Below, in pieces: positions 15,873 to 23,840 of a stretch of DNA of 34,224 bases. A program made the translations under genes and the position numbers. Location: contig CAMYJO010000035.1 in the NCBI GenBank assembly GCA_947258755.1, positions 15,072-49,295 on the forward strand. Reading direction: 5' to 3'. The notes beneath the pieces are model-generated. The model was given only the letters and a program-made list of their open reading frames with translations, was not told where the DNA came from and did not search any database. Every line of letters starts with the position of its first letter. The stretch's first letter is position 1. The DNA comes from an uncultured Gammaproteobacteria bacterium. Lineage in GTDB: Bacteria > Pseudomonadota > Gammaproteobacteria > JAADHQ01.

Positions 15873-16085
15873 GAAAGTACGATAGATAACTGGTATGAAC
15901 TTGATATTGAGCCAGCTGCCGAGCCAGAAAACTGGAGTGGGGCACTTGATATTGGTGATCGTGATGACCTGGGTACAGAAATTACAGATACCTCAGGACA
16001 AGACTGGAACGAGCCACTAACAGAAATTCAACGTAGACGTCGCGGCCTAGAACAACCGGAAACTCCGGATGAATCAGAAGACTGA
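15873..16085 (+). pseudogene. C-terminal remnant of an unidentified gene
   Basis: Seventy codons stay open to TGA 16083-16085 without an in-frame ATG, beginning after a TAA at 15870. The translation is acidic and well ordered: NWYELDIEPAAEPENWSG, ALDIGDRDDLGTEITDTSG, DWNEPLTEIQRRRRG, and an acidic tail PETPDESED. The composition looks like real coding sequence, not noise. The 5' part has apparently been lost where the truncated RAYT begins. I do not recognise the family. Confidence 0.45.
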
Positions 16086-16100
16086 TAATTAAAAAGGATG

Positions 16101-16139
16101 AATAAATAAGATACCCATTTTAATAATAAGATGGGTGTC
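16101..16139. repeat. Solo RAYT-associated REP-like palindrome, copy C
   Basis: AATAAATAAG is followed by GATACCCAT (16110-16118) and, after a short AT-rich centre, by its inverted partner ATGGGTGTC (16131-16139). The left flank and arm match the left ends of copies A and B. The palindrome is intact here and carries no transposase. All three copies lie just after a stop codon on the plus strand (0, 57 and 24 bases). Confidence 0.7.
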
Positions 16140-16195
16140 CAGGTAATTTGCTAATCAAGCTTAACCAGGATAACCATGTTGCTGGCATCATCTGC

Positions 16196-16351
16196 TCAGA
16201 GTGAACCTATCCACTCTCTCTTGCTCACGGAATCACCGCACTGATCCTCCGGGTCGAAGGCCCGCAATGATTGCAGAGTGAATACCTTGCGTCCAGACAA
16301 CGGCACGATGGTGATGCGATAGGTAAAGGAGTGCCCCAGTAGTTGATTCAT
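16196..16351 (-). pseudogene. Possible IS91-type transposase fragment
   Basis: A 51-codon frame from ATG 16351 encodes GHSFTYRITIVPLSGRKVF followed by TLQSLRAFDPEDQ and stops at 16196. The pattern RYRI...GRKVFTLQ recalls the C-terminal part of IS91-family (Y2) transposases, but only about 40 residues agree and the remainder is lost. It is a remnant at best; the assignment is from memory of the family and is uncertain. Confidence 0.35.
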
Positions 16352-16838
16352 TCGAACCATCTACAGCAACAGACCCATAACAAAGCCAGATTCGGCGGGC
16401 TTTGTTATCACTAAGGCCCTACGGAGCATAGTCGAATGCAAGCAACATTTGCACAGGCAACAGCAAACCGTTCACTGGCTCCACTTGTCGCCCTGACTTG
16501 CTCAGAGTGATAAGCTGCTCCGAACCACAGCATGTCGTACGCAATATCCTCATTCGATTTACCCTTCCTGTTAACTTACAACGCAAGATGATCGTATCCT
16601 TACCAGTGGTCGTTGATTGTCAGTCTGTCAGGTACAGCGGTGATTGAATAGCTGGAACACCCGCTATCGGGCAAGTATCTATCCTCTTTCAGGAATACTA
16701 ATTTCCTTACTCCGCACGAGCGATGTCCGGCCGTCCCTGCGAATATATCATTTTAAAACCATCAAACATTGCTGGATTTACCATTCACCGACAGGTGCTG
16801 TTACAATATATGCATAAACAACAGGGTACAAAACCGAT
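16352..16838. other. Intergenic region upstream of the GAF phosphatase
   Basis: No gene is supported. A hairpin at 16377-16408 pairs ATAACAAAGCC with GGCTTTGTTAT around a ten-base loop; it resembles a terminator stem but lacks a T-run. A possible -10 box TACAAT (16802-16807) stands 31 bases before the start codon at 16839, with only a poor -35 (TTTACC/TTACCA) upstream. The rest looks like decayed inserted sequence. Confidence 0.35.
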
Positions 16839-18113
16839 ATGACGGCGCATGAACTGACAACCGATAATGACAAGTCCTGTGAACAACTCGAGCTGTTGAC
16901 CAAGGTATTGCAGGAATTTTCAACCTCACTGGATATCGATATTACGTTGCAGCATGTCACCAACCTGGTTAAACAGTACCTCGATGCAGAAGGCGTATCA
17001 CTATTCCTGTTGGAGAATGACGACAAGGAACTGGTGTGCCGGGTATGTGCATCGATCCCCGATATCAGTGGCGTCCGCCTCGGTGCCGAAGAGGGCATTG
17101 TTGGGCGTGCCTTGCGTGAAAAAAAGACCCAGATCGTTCGTGATGTCAACAAGGACCCCGATTTCTACAAGGGTGTGGATGAACGCAGTGGCATCAAGAC
17201 ACGATCAATCCTGTGTGCACCATTGATGCTGAAAGACCAGCGCATCGGTGCACTGGAGGCAATCAATAAAAATTCTGATGACGGCCTGTTCGAAGAAGCT
17301 GATCGCAACCTGCTGACGATTCTGGCCAATACCTCGGCGATGGCCATTCATAACTCGCGCATGGCAGAGGAACTGGTATTCCAGGAGCGCACACGCAGGG
17401 AGCTGGAGCTGGCAAGGGAAATCCAGGCTGCCTTGCTGCCTGATCACTGTGAGGACTATCCGGTATACGGAATCAACATGCCGGCGCGCATGGTCTCTGG
17501 TGACTTTTATGACCACTTCGAACTGGATGATGGACGAATCTGTTTCGGGCTGGGTGATGTATCCGGCAAGGGGATCAATGCATCATTACTGATGGCCAAG
17601 ACGGCTTCGATTTTCAGGTGCCTCGGTAAACGCATCCAGTCGCCATCCGAGCTGCTGTCCATACTCAACAACGAACTGCATGCTAATGCCACGCGCGGCA
17701 TGTTTGTAACCATGGTGTCCGGTATTTACGACCCGGTCGGGCAAACGCTGACGATGGTCAACGCCGGGCACCATCCGCCACTGCTGCGCAAGGCCAATGG
17801 CGAGATCGAGGCATATGAGATCGCATCACCGCCACTGGGCATCCTGCCGGATATCAGTTTCGAGGAATACCCGATTTCGATCGATAGCGGCGACCTGTAC
17901 CTGTTTACCGATGGCTTGACCGAGTGTTGGCTCCAACGCGGACAGCAGCTCGGTGTCGATGGCGTCATCGACATGATTATGCGCTTCTCCGATATCAAGG
18001 CCACCGACCGCCTGCAGGCCATCGTGCAAAGTGTCACGCGCTGGAAACGCGAACAAACTGGCTACCTCTTTGACGATATCACCATGATGCTGATCTCAGC
18101 CAGCAAAAGATAA
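16839..18113 (+). CDS. GAF-domain PP2C (SpoIIE-type) serine phosphatase
   Basis: The 424-residue cytoplasmic protein has a GAF sensor domain (about 16-165; VSLFLLENDDKELVCRVCAS, GIVGRALREKKTQIVRD, SILCAPLM), a helical linker (RTRRELELAREIQAALLPD) and a SpoIIE phosphatase domain (about 195-422). Metal-binding aspartates lie in GDFYD (211-215), GDVSGKG (229-235), FTDG (346-349) and FDDIT (411-415), so it should be active. A GAF ligand or redox signal would control dephosphorylation of a STAS protein. The nearest candidate substrate is the STAS protein at 14442. It is separated from that module by 1.6 kb of element debris. It ends 54 bases from the convergent GFA gene. Confidence 0.93.
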   Translation: MTAHELTTDNDKSCEQLELLTKVLQEFSTSLDIDITLQHVTNLVKQYLDAEGVSLFLLENDDKELVCRVCASIPDISGVRLGAEEGIVGRALREKKTQIVRDVNKDPDFYKGVDERSGIKTRSILCAPLMLKDQRIGALEAINKNSDDGLFEEADRNLLTILANTSAMAIHNSRMAEELVFQERTRRELELAREIQAALLPDHCEDYPVYGINMPARMVSGDFYDHFELDDGRICFGLGDVSGKGINASLLMAKTASIFRCLGKRIQSPSELLSILNNELHANATRGMFVTMVSGIYDPVGQTLTMVNAGHHPPLLRKANGEIEAYEIASPPLGILPDISFEEYPISIDSGDLYLFTDGLTECWLQRGQQLGVDGVIDMIMRFSDIKATDRLQAIVQSVTRWKREQTGYLFDDITMMLISASKR

Positions 18114-18167
18114 GATGGAGTTATGGTGAAATGTCTGAATTCGCAACCCAAAGAACACATGCATCAA

Positions 18168-18623
18168 TTATTCAGTTATTTGTTCTCCAGTTCCTCCGGC
18201 TTCTGCTGGAAGATCTTTAAATTTGGGTAATCCATCTTTCATGGGATGTACTGATTCCTGATAATGTACATGGAAACCCGGCCTAAAAATAAAGTCCTTG
18301 ATTACAGCGGATGGTACATCGACCAAGCCCATTGTTGGATGTTCCGTATAAAGGTGACCACCACATTTTTTACACCATACACGATTACTTACGATAGCTT
18401 GATTATCTGAGAGTGGGTTACCGGTAAAACCGTCTATATTCTCTTTACCTTTTATAATCTGGAGGTTTTCAGGTTTCCATAAGGTAAATCCACTAACAGG
18501 ACCTGCAGACCATTGCCGACAAGAGTCACAATGACAATAAGCCATTACTTCGGGATTTCCAATCAAGGTAAATTCAACCTCTCCGCAAAAACAATGAGCT
18601 TTATATTGAGAATTGCTATTCAT
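18168..18623 (-). CDS. GFA/CENP-V family zinc protein
   Basis: The 151-residue product belongs to the glutathione-dependent formaldehyde-activating enzyme (GFA) family. The zinc-binding cysteines are all present: C11 and C13 (HCFCGEVEF), C30, C32 and C35 (YCHCDSCRQ), and C84 and C87 (CKKCGGH). Although an upstream ATG at 18650 is in frame, ATG 18623 is chosen because AAGGAG lies seven bases before it. Most GFA members have no proven substrate, and formaldehyde activation should not be assumed. It follows the nitrilase gene by 30 bases and is probably cotranscribed, perhaps handling a product or thiol adduct of the same pathway. Confidence 0.88.
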   Translation of the reverse strand: MNSNSQYKAHCFCGEVEFTLIGNPEVMAYCHCDSCRQWSAGPVSGFTLWKPENLQIIKGKENIDGFTGNPLSDNQAIVSNRVWCKKCGGHLYTEHPTMGLVDVPSAVIKDFIFRPGFHVHYQESVHPMKDGLPKFKDLPAEAGGTGEQITE

Positions 18624-18653
18624 GCTTATCTCCTTATGTTTTGTGTTCATCCA

Positions 18654-19592
18654 CTATTTTTCAAATACTGCCGGTGATTGTGCTTTAGTATTAACATGTA
18701 ATTGAAAAATATCTGGACGTGAATAGTGGCCAACGACATCAAAGGCTCTTTTGGCAATGGCGACTTTTTCCAGGTCTATGTCGTGGTACAAAATACCGGC
18801 TTGTTTATTCATGGGGCCGGCGACAATTTCACCTCCCGGTGCAATAACGACTGAATCACCCGGGTTTATCCATTCATCCTCATCGGGATATAAAGTTTCT
18901 TTTTCCGGAAAATCTTCAGGAATATCGCTGCCTCTCATGAGATTGCCGCAGCCCACAACCCAGCAGCAGCCTTCGCGCGCAATGTGCTGCAAACTACCCA
19001 GCCAGTTATCGCCACTATCATACGTCGGTGCAATATAGATCTCGACACCTTGTGCATACATGGCATAGCGCGCCAGCGGCATGTTATTTTCCCAACACAA
19101 TAGGGCGCCGATACGACCCACCGGACTATTAACGACTTTTAACCCTGTCGCATCACCAAATCCCCACACCATGCGTTCAGGATTGGTTGGCATAAGCTTG
19201 CGATGCTTATTTAAAAGTGCGCCATCCGGACCAATTGTTACGACAGTGTTATATAGTGTTGCCTGGCTAAGTGCTCCATCACGTTCTTCAATACCGCAAA
19301 CGATAGTGACGTTGTGTTTTTTAGCGGCTGCATATAATGGCGCCAGATCATTGGCATCGACATTAACGGCATTATCCAGCAGGCGATGATGCAAGGCTTC
19401 GGACGTGTTCCAGTCAGCGCCTGGTCGGAGTCGCCATACCCAGGCGGGATAACCGGGGATAAATGCTTCGGTAAAAACCACCATTTGAGCGCCATTACTT
19501 GCGGCCTCATCAACCATGGCAACGGCAGATTCGATGGTTTTTACCTTATCCAGAAATACCGGTGCTTTCTGCACGATGCCTATTTTTTTCAT
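18654..19592 (-). CDS. Nitrilase-family carbon-nitrogen hydrolase
   Basis: ATG 19592 (MKKIGIVQKAPVFLDK), with GGAG eight bases upstream, gives 312 residues; the frame extends further upstream only into a hydrophobic artefact. The catalytic triad is E42 (FTEAFIPGYPAW), K132 (KHRKLMPT) and C166 (LLCWENNMPLARY). The WENxMPLAR context is that of true nitrilases, which hydrolyse nitriles to carboxylic acids and ammonia, as opposed to ureidases or amidases. Length fits the family (300-370). The gene is divergent from a LysR regulator and forms an operon with the GFA gene. The substrate type (aliphatic or aromatic) cannot be told. Released ammonia would fit the nitrogen-scavenging theme of the window. 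Confidence 0.92.
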   Translation of the reverse strand: MKKIGIVQKAPVFLDKVKTIESAVAMVDEAASNGAQMVVFTEAFIPGYPAWVWRLRPGADWNTSEALHHRLLDNAVNVDANDLAPLYAAAKKHNVTIVCGIEERDGALSQATLYNTVVTIGPDGALLNKHRKLMPTNPERMVWGFGDATGLKVVNSPVGRIGALLCWENNMPLARYAMYAQGVEIYIAPTYDSGDNWLGSLQHIAREGCCWVVGCGNLMRGSDIPEDFPEKETLYPDEDEWINPGDSVVIAPGGEIVAGPMNKQAGILYHDIDLEKVAIAKRAFDVVGHYSRPDIFQLHVNTKAQSPAVFEK

Positions 19593-19684
19593 GTCTGTGC
19601 TCCGTTTAATGTTGTTATTTAGCTTGAATTTAAGTGTAGACTGATTATTTTTACTTACAATTAGCAAAAAAAAGAAACATAATA

Positions 19685-19696
19685 TGCATAAATGCA
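19685..19696. promoter_or_regulatory. Candidate LysR operator between nitrilase and regulator
   Basis: A perfect 12-base palindrome, TGCATAAATGCA, lies 15 bases before the LysR start codon in the divergent control region (19593-19711). LysR proteins bind interrupted palindromes around T-N11-A and usually repress their own gene from such sites. A second, near-perfect palindrome CTTGAATTTAAG is at 19623-19634, closer to the nitrilase. Both are sequence-only candidates. Confidence 0.35.
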
Positions 19697-19711
19697 CAAA
19701 AAGGTGCTGGT

Positions 19712-20593
19712 ATGAACTGGGATGATCTAAGATTCTTTCTGGCCGTGGCCCGCAGCGGCTCGATTAGTGGTGCTGCGAAACAGCTGGGTGTTCAGCACTC
19801 AACCATCTCCCGACGTATGAGGCAATTCGAGCTGGATCTGGGTGCGCGTTTGATCGAACGAAAGAAAAGGGGCTATGAACTCACCCAGGCAGGTGAACAC
19901 GTCAAGGAAGCGGCGACGAATATTGAACGCGAAATACTTGGAGTGGATGGTTCACTAACAGGAAAAGATTCTCACCTGATCGGACCATTACGTGTCACTG
20001 CCATTAACAATATGGCCTCATCGATTTTAATGCCCATGTTTGCTGACTTCAGCAATCAGCATCCACTGGTAAAACTGCATATTGTCGTTTCCAATCTGGA
20101 TGCCAGTCTTGCCCAGCGTGATGCGGATGTTGCCATACGGCTGACTAACACACCGCCTGATACCTTGATCGGTAAGCGGATTGTTACCGTTGCATCAACG
20201 ATCTATGGCAGCCGTCCATATCTTGAAAAACTCCAACAAGAAAATAGGGAGCCTAAATGGATCGGAGTGGATTGTTGCGGGTTCCATAAAACCTGGACAA
20301 AACAGGCATGTGGTGAACAACCACATAACTTTATTAGCGATGATACCTTATTAACACTTGCGGCAATAAAAGAAGACCTGGGGGTTTCCATACTTCCTTG
20401 TTTCATGGGTGATGCCGATCCAGCACTGGAACGCTATTGCGAACCGGATCCAGCTTTCAACTTGGGGCTCTGGGTTTTACTGCATCCGGATTTAAAGCGT
20501 ACTGCGAGAGTACTGACCTTTCGTGATCACATGACAGATGCAATCAATGAAAAAAAAGATTTGTTTGAAGGCAAGTGCCTACCACCCCAGTAA
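19712..20593 (+). CDS. LysR-family transcriptional regulator
   Basis: The 293-residue product has an N-terminal winged helix (MNWDDLRFFLAVARSGSISG, then AAKQLGVQHSTISRRMRQFE) and a periplasmic-binding-type effector domain from about residue 90. AAGGTG lies six bases before ATG 19712. The form of the helix-turn-helix, with MNWDDLRFFLAVARSGS, is that of the subgroup that often controls adjacent metabolic genes. By the usual divergent arrangement it should regulate the nitrilase-GFA operon, with a nitrile or its product as a possible inducer; this is inference. The gene ends 22 bases from the convergent glutaminase gene. Confidence 0.92.
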   Translation: MNWDDLRFFLAVARSGSISGAAKQLGVQHSTISRRMRQFELDLGARLIERKKRGYELTQAGEHVKEAATNIEREILGVDGSLTGKDSHLIGPLRVTAINNMASSILMPMFADFSNQHPLVKLHIVVSNLDASLAQRDADVAIRLTNTPPDTLIGKRIVTVASTIYGSRPYLEKLQQENREPKWIGVDCCGFHKTWTKQACGEQPHNFISDDTLLTLAAIKEDLGVSILPCFMGDADPALERYCEPDPAFNLGLWVLLHPDLKRTARVLTFRDHMTDAINEKKDLFEGKCLPPQ

Positions 20594-20615
20594 TTAAAAT
20601 TTCGATATTGAGTCG

Positions 20616-22466
20616 CTAAAAGGTCAGGAAACCGATTTCCTGGTCTGCCATTCGCAATTTCTTTGATAGGTCCAACGCAATAGCGGACAGTAATTTCAGC
20701 TGCAAGACCTGTATATCGCGCTCATCTTTATGTTCTGCAAATTTTTCATAGTCCAGCATCAGGCACTTGCTGTCGGTGATCGCAACGACGTCGGCAGAGC
20801 GTTTTCTTTGTTCGAGCATGGCCTGTTCACCGAATGAACCGCCGGCGCAGATCGTCGCGATATGCTGATGACGATCATGGTTCAGCGGCAGATAAATGCC
20901 GATTTCGCCAGCGATGAGAAAATACAGGCTGCTGTCCTGATCGCCGGCATGACAGACATATTCGCCTGCTGGAAAACTGCGTTCAACTAGGAAGGTAGTG
21001 AGTTGGCCCAGTTCATCAGGTGTCAGGCTTTCACATAAGGGTTGTTTTTCCAGTGGCACCGGTTCAGTCAGGAACGGTGAGATTCCGGCATCCTCAAGCA
21101 AGATATTCTCATAATGGACCAGTGCCTGCTCCAGATCATCGATCGCAAATAATTGTTTGACCTTTTCTTTGCCAATGATTTGCTTGATATATTTTGTCAG
21201 TCCGCTTTTATCTGCCGTACCTGTCAATATCAAGGTTTTGTTCTGTGATTGTAATAACTCATCCAGCCAGATAATCAATTGCGCGGCCGCCTTGTCACAG
21301 GAAGAAGCGCGGCGTAAATCGATAACAATATGCCTGGCGTCCGTGGTATGTGTGCATACGTATGAGGTCAGGATTTCAGAGGTGGTAAACATCAACTCGC
21401 CGCTTGCTTCAATGATGGCGACCTTGTGTCCGTCTCGGGAAAGAACCTCCAGCATCTCTGTATTTCTGGCTTTTTTCGAGCGCATTTGTGTCAGGTTGTA
21501 AGCGGTGCGTATGACATCGACAGAGCTGTAGCGTTCATTGGAAAAAGCATGCAGGTTCAGGTCCTGAGACAAGGCACGACAGACGGCAATACCGCGTGCG
21601 CTGTTACCCTTGGCGTCCAGGCGGGGTGAAAATACCGCAATACCCAGCCTGTCTGGCAGGACCGCGATGATGCCGCCACCAACACCGCTTTTGGCGGGCA
21701 GGCCGATCTGATACAGCCATTCACCGGAACCGTCGTACATCCCACAGGTTGCCATGGCGCTCAGCACCCTCGGTACGTGTTCAGACGACAGGGCCCTGAC
21801 TCCTGTCACCGGGTTGACCCCCTCGTTGGCCAACGTGGCGGCCATATTGGCCAGATCACGACAGGTCACATTGATCGAGCATTGTTGGAAGTAGACATCC
21901 AGGACTTCATCAATGTCCTGGTCCAGTATATTGGCATTGCGCAGCATATGGCCTATGGCGCGATTGCGATGACCGGTCGATTTCTCCGAACGAAAAACAT
22001 CATAGTCGATGATGAGACCATGTCCGGCATATTTGCTATAAACATCGAGAATGCGCTGTATTTTTTCAGCGGGAGTATCACCGCTGACAAGGGCAGACGC
22101 GGCAATCGCACCTGCATTGATCATCGGATTACGAGGTCGCCCCGTCGCATGCTCAAGGCTGATGCGGTTGAATGCCTCGCCCGAAGGCTCAACATTGATT
22201 TTCGAGAATATATCCTCTACACCGTTATCCTCGAGAGCAATGCCATAGGTCAACGGTTTGGAGATGGATTGGATCGTAAATGGCAGGCGTGTGTCACCGG
22301 TCTGATAGACATGACCGTCGACAGTCACAATCGCAATACCGAATGCATCTGCATCGACTTTGGTTAATTCCGGAATGTAGTCGGCAACCTCACCTTCCTG
22401 GAGACTTGCATACGTTTGGTGCAAATCATCAAGGTACTTATGCAAAAATGGTGCATACTCGACCAT
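20616..22466 (-). CDS. glsA: Glutaminase-STAS-cyclic nucleotide-binding domain fusion
   Basis: The 616-residue protein has three parts. Residues 1-310 are a serine-dependent glutaminase that converts glutamine to glutamate and ammonia: S67-x-x-K70 (QSISKPLTYG), N113/N117 (PRNPMINAGA) and GVGGGIIAVLPDRLGIAVFS are in place. About 335-440 is a STAS domain, but where the phospho-acceptor serine is expected (D-S-S-G) the sequence reads CDKAAAQL, so it is probably not phosphorylated. About 470-600 is a CNB domain with its glutamate and arginine kept (FGEQAMLEQRKRSADV), so cyclic-nucleotide binding is plausible. Ordinary bacterial glutaminases are about 310 residues. AAGGA lies nine bases before ATG 22466. 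Two CNB-only genes lie upstream on the same strand. Confidence 0.93.
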   Translation of the reverse strand: MVEYAPFLHKYLDDLHQTYASLQEGEVADYIPELTKVDADAFGIAIVTVDGHVYQTGDTRLPFTIQSISKPLTYGIALEDNGVEDIFSKINVEPSGEAFNRISLEHATGRPRNPMINAGAIAASALVSGDTPAEKIQRILDVYSKYAGHGLIIDYDVFRSEKSTGHRNRAIGHMLRNANILDQDIDEVLDVYFQQCSINVTCRDLANMAATLANEGVNPVTGVRALSSEHVPRVLSAMATCGMYDGSGEWLYQIGLPAKSGVGGGIIAVLPDRLGIAVFSPRLDAKGNSARGIAVCRALSQDLNLHAFSNERYSSVDVIRTAYNLTQMRSKKARNTEMLEVLSRDGHKVAIIEASGELMFTTSEILTSYVCTHTTDARHIVIDLRRASSCDKAAAQLIIWLDELLQSQNKTLILTGTADKSGLTKYIKQIIGKEKVKQLFAIDDLEQALVHYENILLEDAGISPFLTEPVPLEKQPLCESLTPDELGQLTTFLVERSFPAGEYVCHAGDQDSSLYFLIAGEIGIYLPLNHDRHQHIATICAGGSFGEQAMLEQRKRSADVVAITDSKCLMLDYEKFAEHKDERDIQVLQLKLLSAIALDLSKKLRMADQEIGFLTF

Positions 22467-22713
22467 CAGATTGAATCCTTGGAATTGATTAACTGTTTGA
22501 TCTGGATACTGTTATCCATATCACTGTAAAGATATTATCGTTGAAAATGCATTTTATATGCCATGTCCTGTCAGGCATGCACCTGACAACACTACCGTGA
22601 CAGGGTGATGTGTATCCGAATGGTATGGTGAAGGGACGAGCAGGCAGGACAAATAGCGAAACCGGAACAGGACTATCCCTGATGTTTCAGCCCCGATCCG
22701 CTTATACGATTCG

Positions 22714-23286
22714 CTATTCAGGTGTGATGCGGCGCTCGTCGTTTTGTCTTCTATCGATTCCCTGACGCCGGTCATGGCGGCGATACTGCCATAGCATACT
22801 TTCCAGATTTTCAGTCGTGACGTTTTCGAGTTTTGAAAAGATGACGCTTTTCAGAAGCTGGATGATGTTGCGGTAATTGCGTGTCAGTTGCCTGGCAATG
22901 ATATGCTGAAAATGGTGAGCCAGTGTAGACTTGCTATCGTACAGCATGATAAATGCTGACTTGGGTAACGAGGCGGTGGTCACCTCACCATCAGCCACAT
23001 AGGAAACCAGACTTTTTTCTTTCGTGACAAAACTCAATACGCCGAACAGGTCACCCGGATACAGTGTCTCCAGAGTCTGATGTTCATCGGTGTCCAGGTC
23101 CTGGTGATACAGATTGACCTTGCCTTCAATAATCAGATGCATGTCCTTGCCGGTTTTACCCTTGTGGATAAAGACATGCCCATCCGGATGCCGTGTAACG
23201 GCCATCGCTTTTTCAAGCACTTCAAGGTCCTTGCTTGAGATGGCTGAAAAATCAGGTACGGTTTTCAAGTAACTGACAAGGTTCAT
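22714..23286 (-). CDS. CNB-fold protein with degenerate ligand pocket (second gene of pair)
   Basis: ATG 23286 is the start: GGGAGGT lies six bases upstream and the ATG overlaps the upstream stop codon as TAATG, so translation is coupled. The 190-residue product is a cyclic-nucleotide-binding fold (about 12-125, FIHKGKTGKDMHLIIEGKV) with a basic, arginine-rich tail (RRHDRRQGIDRRQNDERR). The phosphate-binding cassette reads FGVLSFVTKEKSLVS, without the canonical glutamate and arginine, so it probably does not bind cAMP or cGMP in the usual manner. No DNA-binding domain is present, so it is not a CRP-type regulator. It may act as a protein-interaction partner. Confidence 0.85.
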   Translation of the reverse strand: MNLVSYLKTVPDFSAISSKDLEVLEKAMAVTRHPDGHVFIHKGKTGKDMHLIIEGKVNLYHQDLDTDEHQTLETLYPGDLFGVLSFVTKEKSLVSYVADGEVTTASLPKSAFIMLYDSKSTLAHHFQHIIARQLTRNYRNIIQLLKSVIFSKLENVTTENLESMLWQYRRHDRRQGIDRRQNDERRITPE

Positions 23287-23840
23287 TAGTGTACCTCCCT
23301 GATTGTATGTAGTTTCTGATAGATTTTCTTGGCCCATTCGACCGGATTGAGGTCATCTTCGGGTGCCGAACCTGGCTGATCAGGCAATAATTTTTCATAT
23401 AACAATGCTTCACCATTCTGGATTCGCGAACCCAGATGTTGGGATATGATATGTAACAGGTGTCCGGTAATATTCGGATAACTTTTATCCAGTTTAAAGA
23501 ATTCATCCCTGGATAACATCAGCAAAATTGCATCTGTATCGGCTATCACCGATGCGCTGGATGTGTCTGCATCCAGCATCGATACTTCACCGGCCAGCTG
23601 ACCGGGTTTTATTGGCCCCAGAGTGATTTTTTCTTCGCCGGCCATTATGTAACTTGTGAGCGTGCCCTTGATGAGCAGGTAGAGCTTGTCATTGGGCTTG
23701 TCGTAATCCAGGATGATGCTCCCATTGTCGACTTGCACTGTCTCCATTGCATCCAGCAGATGATCGATTTCATCCTTGCTCAAACCACGGGTGATGGCTG
23801 GAAACAGTTTTTTCAGATCGCTGATATTAATTTTATCCAT
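23286..23840 (-). CDS. CNB-fold protein with degenerate ligand pocket (first gene of pair)
   Basis: ATG 23840 (MDKINISDLKKLFPAITRGL) has GGAG six bases upstream and gives 184 residues; in-frame sequence further upstream lacks a ribosome-binding site. The CNB fold covers about 20-130 (KLYLLIKGTLTSY, KPGQLAGEVSML). Its cassette GEVSMLDADTSSAS keeps the glutamate (E85) but has serine (S94) where the phosphate-binding arginine should be. The C-terminus (EWAKKIYQKLHTIREVH) is helical. It is cotranscribed and coupled by TAATG to the next CNB gene, and together they precede the glutaminase fusion on the same strand. Ligand and role are unknown. Confidence 0.85.
   Translation of the reverse strand: MDKINISDLKKLFPAITRGLSKDEIDHLLDAMETVQVDNGSIILDYDKPNDKLYLLIKGTLTSYIMAGEEKITLGPIKPGQLAGEVSMLDADTSSASVIADTDAILLMLSRDEFFKLDKSYPNITGHLLHIISQHLGSRIQNGEALLYEKLLPDQPGSAPEDDLNPVEWAKKIYQKLHTIREVH

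Noticed and set aside
21777-22367. 196-codon antisense frame inside the glutaminase gene
   Set aside because: It is a shadow of a conserved catalytic domain, with a composition typical of antisense frames.
22569-22588. Terminator between the CNB pair and the glutaminase gene
   Set aside because: TGTCAGG and CCTGACA form a 7-bp stem, but no T-run follows in the direction of transcription.
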